Of a stretch of 43,922 nt of DNA, positions 33,201-39,840 are shown piece by piece. Position numbers and translations under genes: made by a program. Source of the stretch: Chloroflexota bacterium (GTDB lineage: Bacteria; Chloroflexota; UBA6077; CF-72); contig JAFAOS010000368.1 of the NCBI GenBank assembly GCA_019247515.1, forward strand, positions 1-43,922. Reading direction: 5' to 3'. The first letter of the stretch is position 1. Each line of letters opens with the position of its first letter. The notes below the pieces were generated by a model. That model was not told where the DNA came from. It saw only the letters and a list, made by a program, of their open reading frames with translations, and did not search any database.

Positions 33201-33243
33201 TTGCGGATCCGATCATTTGGCGAGTATCGTCATTGATCGATTA
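33201..33243 (+). promoter_or_regulatory. Promoter/operator of arsR3 and the GrdA-like gene
   Basis: A weak -35 (TTGCGG, 33201) and TATCGT -10 (33225-33230) overlap the block GAGTATCGTCATTGATCGAT (33222-33241), which is nearly identical to the block before arsA1. The ATCGAT core is palindromic. It is the likely ArsR operator. The rest of the 33042-33276 gap has no gene. Confidence 0.6.
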
Positions 33244-33276
33244 GTTCAGCGCACCGAACGACGCAGGAGGCGCACC

Positions 33277-33672
33277 GTGGACCGCAACACGGCCGAGGCA
33301 TACGCACAGACGTTTCACGCTATGGCAGACCCTACTCGAATTCTTATATTGAACTGCCTTGCACGCGAACAGCGCCCAATATCTGTCGGTGAGCTCGTCG
33401 ACATGGTAGACGTGGTGCAGTCGACGGTATCCCACCACCTGCGAATTCTGCTCGACACAGGATTCGTCCAGGTGAGCAGACTTGGAACAAGCAGTCTCTA
33501 CGAAGTCAACGAAGCGTGCCTGGATTGTTTCCCAGCCACCGCCGCGGCCATTATGAACAAGCCAACCGCAGATGTCGGAGATTGTGGCACTTGCTCGACT
33601 CCGGCCGCACCGACGGAGTTGGGGCGGGGAGTCGATGCGCCGCGGCGGTTGAGGGTCGGAACTTACGCCTGA
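33277..33672 (+). CDS. arsR: ArsR-family repressor 3
   Basis: A 131-residue ArsR. GTG 33277 has AGGAGG six bases upstream. The helix-turn-helix reads VVQSTVSHHLRILLDTGFVQVSR with the wing GTSSLYEVNE. Thiols are in the C-terminal part (ACLDCFP, then DCGTC) rather than in a CVC helix, giving a different As(III) site from the other ArsR proteins here. The next gene, the GrdA-like selenoprotein, starts 14 bases later, so the pair is one operon behind an ArsR-type operator. Confidence 0.9.
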   Translation: MDRNTAEAYAQTFHAMADPTRILILNCLAREQRPISVGELVDMVDVVQSTVSHHLRILLDTGFVQVSRLGTSSLYEVNEACLDCFPATAAAIMNKPTADVGDCGTCSTPAAPTELGRGVDAPRRLRVGTYA

Positions 33673-33686
33673 CGGACGGCGGACCG

Positions 33687-34172
33687 ATGGAACTGCGCGG
33701 TAAGTACGTAGTCGGCCTCGGGGAATGGGATGGGGTCGAAGGTCCCCTCCTTGAGGCTGTCGCACGTGCTGCAGGCGCTGTCGACGTGTTCGCATTTACA
33801 AGGTGCTTTTATTGAACCCCGTCGGGAGGGATTGATCGGGCCGATCAACAAGACATCCTGTCGGTCGTAGAGCAGCGCGGTCGCGACAATGTTGTCGTGC
33901 TGCTAGGAACTCCTGACTCCAAAAGCACTGAGGTGTGGGGGAAAACGGTCGTGAGCGGCGATCCCACAGCGACGGGGCCACTTACGAACGTGCCTTTGGG
34001 TCTTGCTCTGTTCCATGTTGCGGAAACCGCCGCGGACCCTTACGCGCAGCAGGCAGCGTATTGGCCACAACTCGGCCCCAAGTTACAGGAACTCGACACA
34101 GGACCCATCCTCCAGGCTCTGGACGAATCTCGACGATCCTCCTGCACACAGTCAACGATGACCCAGCAGTAG
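33687..34172 (+). CDS. GrdA-like selenoprotein (glycine/sarcosine/betaine reductase protein A homolog), UGA-decoded
   Basis: Read through the in-frame TGA at 33813-33815, the frame gives one 161-residue protein with selenocysteine at position 43. It opens MELRGKYVVGLGEWDGVEGP, then TRCFY-Sec-TPSGG, matching the CxxU redox site of GrdA. After the UGA the same frame continues NVVVLLGTPDSKS, SGDPTATGPLTNVPLGLALF and HVAE, the conserved GrdA core (AGDPTFAGPLAGVQLGL). It ends at TAG 34172. Length equals GrdA (about 158). GrdA carries a selenol that accepts a carboxymethyl group and is reduced by thioredoxin. No GrdB/C/D is present, and an arsenic operon is an unexpected place. A role as a selenol redox carrier for arsenicals is inferred. 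Ordinary gene callers would split or discard it. Confidence 0.85.
33832..33848 (+). promoter_or_regulatory. SECIS-like hairpin after the UGA codon
   Basis: TTGATCGGGCCGATCAA can pair seven bases with a three-base GGC loop. The loop begins 23 bases after the UGA, within the distance range of bacterial SECIS elements, and it starts with G as the bacterial consensus asks. This supports SelB-directed selenocysteine insertion rather than termination. Confidence 0.7.
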
Positions 34173-34420
34173 TAGCGCTCCACTGTCAGCCGACGCCCTG
34201 TTTGTCAGCCGAGCGCTTGGGCACCGCGTCGATGAGATTCGCTGTGCGCTGGATTTGGCTCTGTCTCTCCAATGAAACTTTTCCCTAATGCACAGCCTTG
34301 CTCGCAGCCCGTCGTTGCGAGTGGGCCACACGCCATCGAGAGCGCCTACCGGACGCAGCATCACTTTCAAGTTAGGTGCGCCATTTTGCCCCTGGCTCTA
34401 ATCGCGGCCCTGAAACCGGC

Positions 34421-34463
34421 TTGACAGGTGCTGACTCGAAGAGTATCGTCATTCATCGATATA
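34421..34463 (+). promoter_or_regulatory. Promoter and operator of the arsA operon
   Basis: TTGACA (34421-34426), 17 bases and TATCGT (34444-34449) form the promoter. The -10 lies in the block GAGTATCGTCATTCATCGAT (34441-34460), which is 19 of 20 identical to the block before arsR3. The 34173-34420 stretch upstream shows no gene. Confidence 0.65.
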
Positions 34464-34465
34464 TT

Positions 34466-34487
34466 CGTGGGCGCGAAGACGCCCACG
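34466..34487 (+). other. Leader hairpin 1 of the arsA operon
   Basis: CGTGGGCG and CGCCCACG pair over eight bases around a CGAAGA loop. It lies directly after the promoter, in the transcribed leader. There is no U-run, so it is not a standard terminator. Confidence 0.5.
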
Positions 34488-34510
34488 GCTGTGTCGCTGG
34501 TGTTTTGTGC

Positions 34511-34537
34511 GCAGTTCAGGGTATTGCTTTGAACTGC
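34511..34537 (+). other. Leader hairpin 2 of the arsA operon
   Basis: GCAGTTCA (34511-34518) and TGAACTGC (34530-34537) are perfect inverted repeats with an 11-base loop. They lie ten bases before the ribosome site GGAGGGAG (34548-34555) of arsA1, so they may affect translation or bind a regulator. Confidence 0.5.
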
Positions 34538-34559
34538 GACTTTCGGTGGAGGGAGCCGA

Positions 34560-35519
34560 ATGCTGCGCGGTCTCATCGCGCGCGCTGCTGCTGTAGAAAC
34601 TCGGTATATTTTCTTCAGTGGTAAAGGCGGTGTTGGTAAAACCACCATCGCGGCTTCGACGGCTGTGTGGCTCGCAGACCACGGCCTGCGTACGTTACTG
34701 ATATCGATTGACCTTCAGCCGTCGCTCAGCGACCTTTTCCAGCAGCGGATCTCCGCAGATGAAACTCCAGTCAAAGGCGTGGCAGGGCTTGCCGCCTATT
34801 CTGTCGAACCCGCCACAAGCCTGGACCGCTATCGGACAAAGATGGCGGACACGTTGCGTGTAATCGATCCGCAGTCGATGCTCCTGAAACAATTCGGGAC
34901 TGACGCCGAAGTGGAGTGCGGCGCACCACAAGCGTCGGTCTATGAACTTTCGTACTTTCTCAACCATCGAGGCTACGATCGGATCGTCTTCGACACCGCG
35001 CCGACCGGTATACACCTAGAGAAAATCCTCAGTCAGTCGAAGTACGCGCAGGCAATGACCAGGCAAATTAGCGAGCGTCAGAAAGAACAGCGACGCTCAC
35101 TGGCGCTGGACAGTGAAACGAACGCTTTGCAGCAGCTCATGCAACTGGACGAGCAAGCCATTGTGACCATGCGTTCGGCTGAAACAGTGTTCATGATGGT
35201 CTGCACTCCGGAAGCGATGCCACTGGCGGAAGTCGCACGCAACATCCCGATTCTGGAGCAGGTCTATCTCATTCCCGTACGGGGCCTCGTCATTAATCGC
35301 CTGATTCCGCCCGACGCATGCCAAGGTCGCCGTTTTTGGCAGCAGCGGTCTGCAATGCAGCGTGCATACGTTGAGCGAGCACGCACGCAGTTCGCGAGCA
35401 AGGACATCGGCCAGGCCCACCTTATGCCAGAAGTCACCGGCCTCGGAGTGTTGCGGCACATCGGCACGGATCTTTACGGCAACGGCGTCAGCGAGGAGAC
35501 ATATGCGTTTGCGCGATAG
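34560..35519 (+). CDS. arsA1: ArsA-type ATPase, half 1
   Basis: A 319-residue single-domain ArsA. The deviant Walker A FFSGKGGVGKTT spans about 19-29; the switch region is IDLQPSLSDLF; the signature DTAPTGIHLEK links nucleotide to metalloid site. ECGAPQASVYEL supplies a Cys at the position of the first metal-binding cysteine of E. coli ArsA. ArsA couples ATP hydrolysis to export of As(III) through a membrane partner. It resembles the N-terminal half of classical two-domain ArsA. ATG 34560 follows GGAGGGAG. The stop overlaps the second half by 17 bases. Confidence 0.93.
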   Translation: MLRGLIARAAAVETRYIFFSGKGGVGKTTIAASTAVWLADHGLRTLLISIDLQPSLSDLFQQRISADETPVKGVAGLAAYSVEPATSLDRYRTKMADTLRVIDPQSMLLKQFGTDAEVECGAPQASVYELSYFLNHRGYDRIVFDTAPTGIHLEKILSQSKYAQAMTRQISERQKEQRRSLALDSETNALQQLMQLDEQAIVTMRSAETVFMMVCTPEAMPLAEVARNIPILEQVYLIPVRGLVINRLIPPDACQGRRFWQQRSAMQRAYVERARTQFASKDIGQAHLMPEVTGLGVLRHIGTDLYGNGVSEETYAFAR

Positions 35520-36522
35520 AGTCGCTGGCCAGGGGGACTCACCTCATTTTGTGTTCTTCAGCGGAAAGGGAGGTGTCGGCAAAACCACGCTGTCGTCCGC
35601 AACCGCAGTCTGGCTAGCCGAACACGGTGAGCGCGTTCTGCACGTGTCGACAGACCTCCAGAAAAGTCTGAACGACATCTACCAGCAGGAGATCGGAGGG
35701 GAACCCACGCCAATCGGGGGGGTTCCTAAGTTGTGGGCCGTCAGCGTGGAGACGGCTGAGAGCATGGAGCGTCACAGAGGCAAGCTCATGCAGACACTGA
35801 GTCTCCTGGATCCAGACTCGTCGATGCTGCAACAGATGAAAGACGATCCCGCCACGGACTGCGGCTGTGCGCAAGCAGCCGTCTTTGAGTTCATGGAGTA
35901 TCTGCACACGGCTGCCTATGACGCAGTTGTGTTCGATACCGCGCCAGCCGGAAGCACGCTGGAAAAGATCGAGACGCAGTCGCGCTCCATCCTCGCGCTC
36001 ACAAAACAGATTGAAATGAAGCGTCAACTCGACCAACTGTTTGGCGATGATGGCTTGCGAGCGCAAATCGCCGCTCTCGAACAGATCCGTGAAGGTGACG
36101 AAGGTGCCTTCGCTATGCTCCGATCTACCAGGACGGCGTTCACACTGGTTGTCACCCCTGAAGCGCTACCATTCGCGGAGCTGCAACGGAACGCTGCAGA
36201 CCTGGAGGGTCGCTACGGGATTCCTATCGTCGGCGTGGTCATCAACAGCGTACTGCCCGAAACTGAGCGTGACTCAAATGCGTTCTGGCGCAAACACTGG
36301 ACGATGCAAGCTCGATATATCCGTCAGGTTCACGCCGAGTTCGGCGACCGGAGCATTGCGTCAGTTCCACTCCTGGCTACCGAGGCTGTCGGCCTTGCTC
36401 AGCTAAGACATGTGGCGAGCATCGTCTACGACGACGGAGTCGCTCAGGAGTCTGAGGTCCAGGTGGCGGACGATCCTGTAGGCGTGGGAGTCAGCAAACA
36501 TCGATTCTTCCAACACGGGTGA
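35503..36522 (+). CDS. arsA2: ArsA-type ATPase, half 2
   Basis: A 339-residue single-domain ArsA starting at ATG 35503 within the end of arsA1. Walker A is FFSGKGGVGKTT (19-29), the switch is TDLQKSLNDIY, and the DTAP motif is DTAPAGSTLEK. DCGCAQAAVFEF gives two cysteines at the metal site, one more than half 1. Together the two genes form a split version of the fused A1-A2 protein, and they presumably act as a heterodimer. Its TGA overlaps possible starts of the ArsD-like gene. The partner pump is not ArsB or Acr3; the PiT permease downstream is the only large transporter in this operon. Confidence 0.93.
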   Translation: MRLRDRVAGQGDSPHFVFFSGKGGVGKTTLSSATAVWLAEHGERVLHVSTDLQKSLNDIYQQEIGGEPTPIGGVPKLWAVSVETAESMERHRGKLMQTLSLLDPDSSMLQQMKDDPATDCGCAQAAVFEFMEYLHTAAYDAVVFDTAPAGSTLEKIETQSRSILALTKQIEMKRQLDQLFGDDGLRAQIAALEQIREGDEGAFAMLRSTRTAFTLVVTPEALPFAELQRNAADLEGRYGIPIVGVVINSVLPETERDSNAFWRKHWTMQARYIRQVHAEFGDRSIASVPLLATEAVGLAQLRHVASIVYDDGVAQESEVQVADDPVGVGVSKHRFFQHG

Positions 36523-36527
36523 ACGAC

Positions 36528-36962
36528 ATGATAGACCGCGGTATGGTGGTTACATTCTTCCCAGCTCCGGCTCCGGCCAGTTGCTGTGACACTTCGGGCG
36601 GGACGTCGATGTGTGACTGCGGCGTTGCCGAAGAAAACGTGGCGTCTGCAACTGAAGGTCTTCATCCCAACGAGGTACTCATGGAACGCGTGGAAGCGCT
36701 CAGGCAGCATTTCGGTGAACGCCTGCGCGTCGAAGTCGCTAACTATGCGTCCAACGAGGGTATCTACCAGGCGATCGACAATCTCAACGCTGCACTGCTT
36801 GCCAGCGGAAAGGATTTTCTGGTTTCTCCGTCTAACTTCTATACCTTCATTTCGACCGTCACGCCGCTCATAACCGTGGACGAACGGATCACGTTCACAC
36901 GCAAGATTCCCGACTGGCAGCAACTCTGTGCGTCGGTCGAGCGTGCCCTTCAACCAGTTTGA
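36528..36962 (+). CDS. ArsD-like / thioredoxin-fold metalloid chaperone candidate
   Basis: A 144-residue protein beginning six bases after arsA2. The N-terminal part carries Cys19-Cys20 and Cys29/Cys31 (ASCCDTSGG, MCDCGV), in the way ArsD presents its CC and third Cys. The rest looks like a thioredoxin-fold layout (RLRVEVANYASNEGIY, SNFYTFISTVTPLITVDERI, KIPDWQQLCASVE). ArsD delivers As(III) to ArsA. The position right after the ATPases supports that role. The similarity is by pattern and context only. Confidence 0.6.
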   Translation: MIDRGMVVTFFPAPAPASCCDTSGGTSMCDCGVAEENVASATEGLHPNEVLMERVEALRQHFGERLRVEVANYASNEGIYQAIDNLNAALLASGKDFLVSPSNFYTFISTVTPLITVDERITFTRKIPDWQQLCASVERALQPV

Positions 36963-36983
36963 TAATGTGTGGGAGGCTTGCAC

Positions 36984-37364
36984 GTGGATAGCCCGCCAAA
37001 CGCAAGCGCGAGCACGGACCGCCAGATTTTTCCGATCACCGGAACAACGAGCCCGGATGCGGTCAAGGAGATGATTAGCTTATGGGCAGACGGCAAGGGG
37101 CTTCGACTCACGCCAGACGACAAACGCCTCAATGCCATCGTGCGTGGTCTGATCAGACATGCTGCTCAACATGGCGCTCCATTGTGTCCCTGCATGCCAA
37201 GGGAGATTACCGGTGATCCCGCACGCGATCGCCCAATCGCATGTCCATGCGTGTTCGTGGACAACGACATCGCGGTCGACGGTGCCTGCAAGTGCAAGTT
37301 TTTTGTCAACCAGGAGTACTACGACAGCGCGGCGAAGGCACTCGAGGCGATGAATGCCCTGTAG
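36984..37364 (+). CDS. Ferredoxin:thioredoxin reductase catalytic chain homolog
   Basis: A 126-residue protein from GTG 36984 (GGGAGG upstream; GTG 36969 possible). The cluster and disulfide motifs are CPC (68-70), CPC (87-89) and CKC (102-104), in LCPCMPREITG, ACPCVFVDNDIAVDG and ACKCKFF. In plant and cyanobacterial FTR the third motif is CHC, and the His takes part in catalysis; here it is Lys. The variable chain (FtrV) is absent, as in many bacterial homologs. It would reduce a thioredoxin-like partner with ferredoxin electrons. In this operon the partner may be an ArsD-like protein or the GrdA-like selenoprotein. Confidence 0.85.
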   Translation: MDSPPNASASTDRQIFPITGTTSPDAVKEMISLWADGKGLRLTPDDKRLNAIVRGLIRHAAQHGAPLCPCMPREITGDPARDRPIACPCVFVDNDIAVDGACKCKFFVNQEYYDSAAKALEAMNAL

Positions 37365-37764
37365 GCAGACCGGGGTTGGCGACGTCGACAAGCGCACGGA
37401 CGTCGTGTTCGCGCATCAAGCGACAAGCCAGGTAGCTGAACTGGCTGCGCAACTCGAGGATAGCCTCGGCGACGGCACCGTGATTCGAGTCGTCGACCTC
37501 GCGACAGCGACTGGGAATGTGGTATTGCCGCCGTCTCTCCTCAAAAGTCTGCAGCTTTATGGGGCGCAGTGCCTCCCAGCGCTTGTTGTTGATGACGTCG
37601 TTGTGCGTCAGGGGCGCCTCCCCGAGCGCACGGAGGCGCTGCAGTTGATCGGCCAACCAGAGCCTGACCCGGCGACTGACCTGGAGCTCGATCGGCTGAT
37701 TCGACTGGTCCAGTCCACACCAACAACGTGCTGCAGCCCGGCTGGGGGTTGTAGCTGCAACTGA
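37354..37764 (+). CDS. ArsD-like thioredoxin-fold protein with Cys-rich tail
   Basis: A 136-residue protein, ATG 37354 overlapping the FTR stop. The core matches the shorter ArsD-like protein at 42031: IRVVDLATATGNVVLPPSLL, CLPALVVDDVVVRQGRLPE. The N-terminal CC is reduced (one Cys near the start), while the tail ends in TTCCSPAGGCSC, which could take over metalloid binding. Thioredoxin-fold relatives of ArsD hand As(III) to ArsA. The next gene is the ArsD-ArsI fusion, the same order as in the second copy at 42-43 kb. Confidence 0.65.
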   Translation: MPCRQTGVGDVDKRTDVVFAHQATSQVAELAAQLEDSLGDGTVIRVVDLATATGNVVLPPSLLKSLQLYGAQCLPALVVDDVVVRQGRLPERTEALQLIGQPEPDPATDLELDRLIRLVQSTPTTCCSPAGGCSCN

Positions 37765-37811
37765 GGTCAGTGTCGCGGCGGCGGCAGTCGAGGGAGCAAG
37801 GGCGAAGCTGT

Positions 37812-38612
37812 ATGGATATTGCGATTTACGTGGACGGTCCATCCGCGATGGGCAAGACTCGCAATCTGATCCAGGCCATTGGGTCCCTGCCTGGTGATCA
37901 CAGCATCCAGATCGTGGACATTGCGCAGCCTCCTCCAGATGGAGTGCCTGCCGAGGTCCTGCGCGTGCTGCTCCTACGCAAAGAGGAGGCGCTGCCGTTG
38001 ATGCTGGTGGACGGCGAGGCGGCCCTCAGCGGGAGATTGCCAAGTGCCTACGAAGTGCTGTCCGTGTTGCCGGATGATGGAACACGACCAGCACTCGTGG
38101 ACTGCGCGGACAGCGCAGTCGAATTCGCAACACCGAGCCGCCTGCATATCAGCCTCAACGTGCGCAGTCTGGATGTGTCGCTGCCGTTCTACAAGGTGCT
38201 GTTCGGCGCAGAGCCGAGCAAGCTCAAGCCTTTCTACGCCAAGTTCGAGCTCGAAGACCCACCCATCAACTTCGCGGTGAATGAACGACCATTCGAGGCT
38301 CCGATCAAGGAAGGAGCTGTCGGACACTTCGGTATCCAGGTAAAGAGCAGCGAGACGGTCCGCGCCGCCAGGGCGCGTTACGAAGCGGCAGGCTTTCATG
38401 TGGAGGAGGAGACACAGACCGCGTGCTGCTACGCGGTCCAGACCAAGATCTGGGTTGCGGATCCGGACCTCAACAAATGGGAGGTCTACGTTGTGACCGA
38501 GGACGACTCGGAGGCGGGCTGCGGACCCACGTGTATCTGCCTGCCTTGCTACATGCAGATGCGCCCTAGTTATGCGACCCGCAGGGCGGCGGCCGGGGCT
38601 TCGGCGCGATAG
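37812..38612 (+). CDS. ArsD-like domain fused to ArsI-type C-As lyase (copy 1)
   Basis: A 266-residue fusion. Residues 1-105 form a thioredoxin/ArsD-like domain (MDIAIYVDG, PLMLVDGEAALSGRLPS). Residues 108-230 form a VOC domain of the ArsI type. The Fe(II) ligands are likely His112 (RLHISLNV), His172 (VGHFGIQV) and Glu224 (KWEVYV). The substrate thiols are Cys205-Cys206 in TACCYAVQTKIWV. A tail follows with GCGPTCICLPC. ArsI is a dioxygenase that cuts C-As bonds of trivalent methyl- and aryl-arsenicals. The fused domain may pass the substrate on or supply thiols. ATG 37812 is preferred over 37770. Confidence 0.85.
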   Translation: MDIAIYVDGPSAMGKTRNLIQAIGSLPGDHSIQIVDIAQPPPDGVPAEVLRVLLLRKEEALPLMLVDGEAALSGRLPSAYEVLSVLPDDGTRPALVDCADSAVEFATPSRLHISLNVRSLDVSLPFYKVLFGAEPSKLKPFYAKFELEDPPINFAVNERPFEAPIKEGAVGHFGIQVKSSETVRAARARYEAAGFHVEEETQTACCYAVQTKIWVADPDLNKWEVYVVTEDDSEAGCGPTCICLPCYMQMRPSYATRRAAAGASAR

Positions 38613-38629
38613 GCCAGGAGGGTCGACGC

Positions 38630-39784
38630 GTGCAATTGCTGCGCATGCCGGTCGCGCCGCCGGCTCTGCTACTCCATAAATCAAGCGTCAGTCCAGGACT
38701 CACCCGGAGTCCGTGGACTGGTCTGGCACTCGCCGGGTTGCTCATGTTGGCGTTCGCGGCAACGGGCGCTTTTGCCGAATACACCTTAATTGCCGTCATC
38801 GGCCTCTGTCTTGCGACGTGGTTGTCGGTCGAAAATGGCGGCAACGACGTGTCCAAGGGAGTAGCTCCTATCGTTGCCGCGGGGCTGGCGCGTGATCGGA
38901 CTGCCGTGGTCTACGGAGCACTGGTCACACTCTTGGGCTCGCTGGCCTCCCTGGTCCTTGCGCAGGGTCTCCTGGCACTGTTTACAACGGGCTTGATCGC
39001 TCCAAGCGTGCCGATTACCGGCACGATGGTGATTGCGATGGCTGCCGGAGCCAGTGCGTGGGTGGCACTAGCCACTCGATTCAGTCTGCCGGTTTCGACC
39101 ACTCACGCGTTGGTCGGCGCGGTCGTGGCCGTCGGCGCTGTGAGCGCTGGACTGGCGGGCGTCCAGTGGGGCAACGTCGGAGGCAAGGTCGTGATTCCTC
39201 TACTGTTTAGCCCAGCGGCGGGACTGGCCGTCGCTTGGCTACTCACCACCTCGGCTGCGCGCCTGCGGCTGCGGGCTGACATTGAAGGCGCCATGACCTG
39301 GTTCACCAGTGGGGCCATCTGCTTCGTCCGTGCAGTGAACGACACGCCCAAACTCGCCGCGATCGCGTCGTTGGCTGCGGTACTCACCGTGTCGACGGCG
39401 AGCGCGCAAGAGGGGAATAAACTCACCACTCCCTTCCTGCTGGTTGCCATCGCCATGGCCGCCGGCAGTGTGTTCAAAGGCCTGACCGTGACCCAGTTGC
39501 TGGCTCGCAACGTCACCAAACTTGACCGATCGGCGAGCCTGGGTGCACCTTCAGCAGCGGCTGGGCTGATCATGCTCGCCAGTGGTTGGGGACTGCCAGT
39601 GTCGACGACACACGTCAGCACCTCGGCCATCGTCGGTGCCGGTTTAAGCACCAACGATCGAGTCGTACGCTGGCGGGTCGTACGCGACATCGCGCTCTCC
39701 TGGCTGGTGACGGTCCCAGTCGCCGGTCTGATCGGCATCGGCGTGTATCTGATTCAGGTCGCAGTGGTCCCAGGTGCGAGATAA
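38630..39784 (+). CDS. PiT-family inorganic phosphate/oxyanion permease
   Basis: A 384-residue membrane protein with about ten helices. Both PiT signature repeats are present: ENGGNDVSKG (usually GANDVANS) and AVNDTPK, together with SLPVSTTHALVGA and GLPVSTTHVSTSAIVG. GTG 38630 has AGGAGGG seven bases upstream. PiT proteins move metal-phosphate with H+ or Na+. Inside a long ars operon next to ArsA and ArsI proteins it could import phosphate selectively under arsenate stress, or act as an arsenical carrier driven with ArsA. The substituted GGNDVSKG may shift specificity. Direction and substrate are unknown. Confidence 0.85.
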   Translation: MQLLRMPVAPPALLLHKSSVSPGLTRSPWTGLALAGLLMLAFAATGAFAEYTLIAVIGLCLATWLSVENGGNDVSKGVAPIVAAGLARDRTAVVYGALVTLLGSLASLVLAQGLLALFTTGLIAPSVPITGTMVIAMAAGASAWVALATRFSLPVSTTHALVGAVVAVGAVSAGLAGVQWGNVGGKVVIPLLFSPAAGLAVAWLLTTSAARLRLRADIEGAMTWFTSGAICFVRAVNDTPKLAAIASLAAVLTVSTASAQEGNKLTTPFLLVAIAMAAGSVFKGLTVTQLLARNVTKLDRSASLGAPSAAAGLIMLASGWGLPVSTTHVSTSAIVGAGLSTNDRVVRWRVVRDIALSWLVTVPVAGLIGIGVYLIQVAVVPGAR

Positions 39785-39840
39785 CCGGCGACGCATAAGC
39801 GACGCTCCTATGTCGTCGCTGGGAGAGGATGAGGATACGC

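Noticed and set aside
33687..33815. GrdA-like frame read as a gene ending at TGA 33813, or as a pseudogene
   Set aside because: The same frame continues with strong GrdA similarity for 119 codons, the stop falls exactly at the known Sec position, and a SECIS-like hairpin follows. A nonsense mutation at that codon by chance is much less likely.
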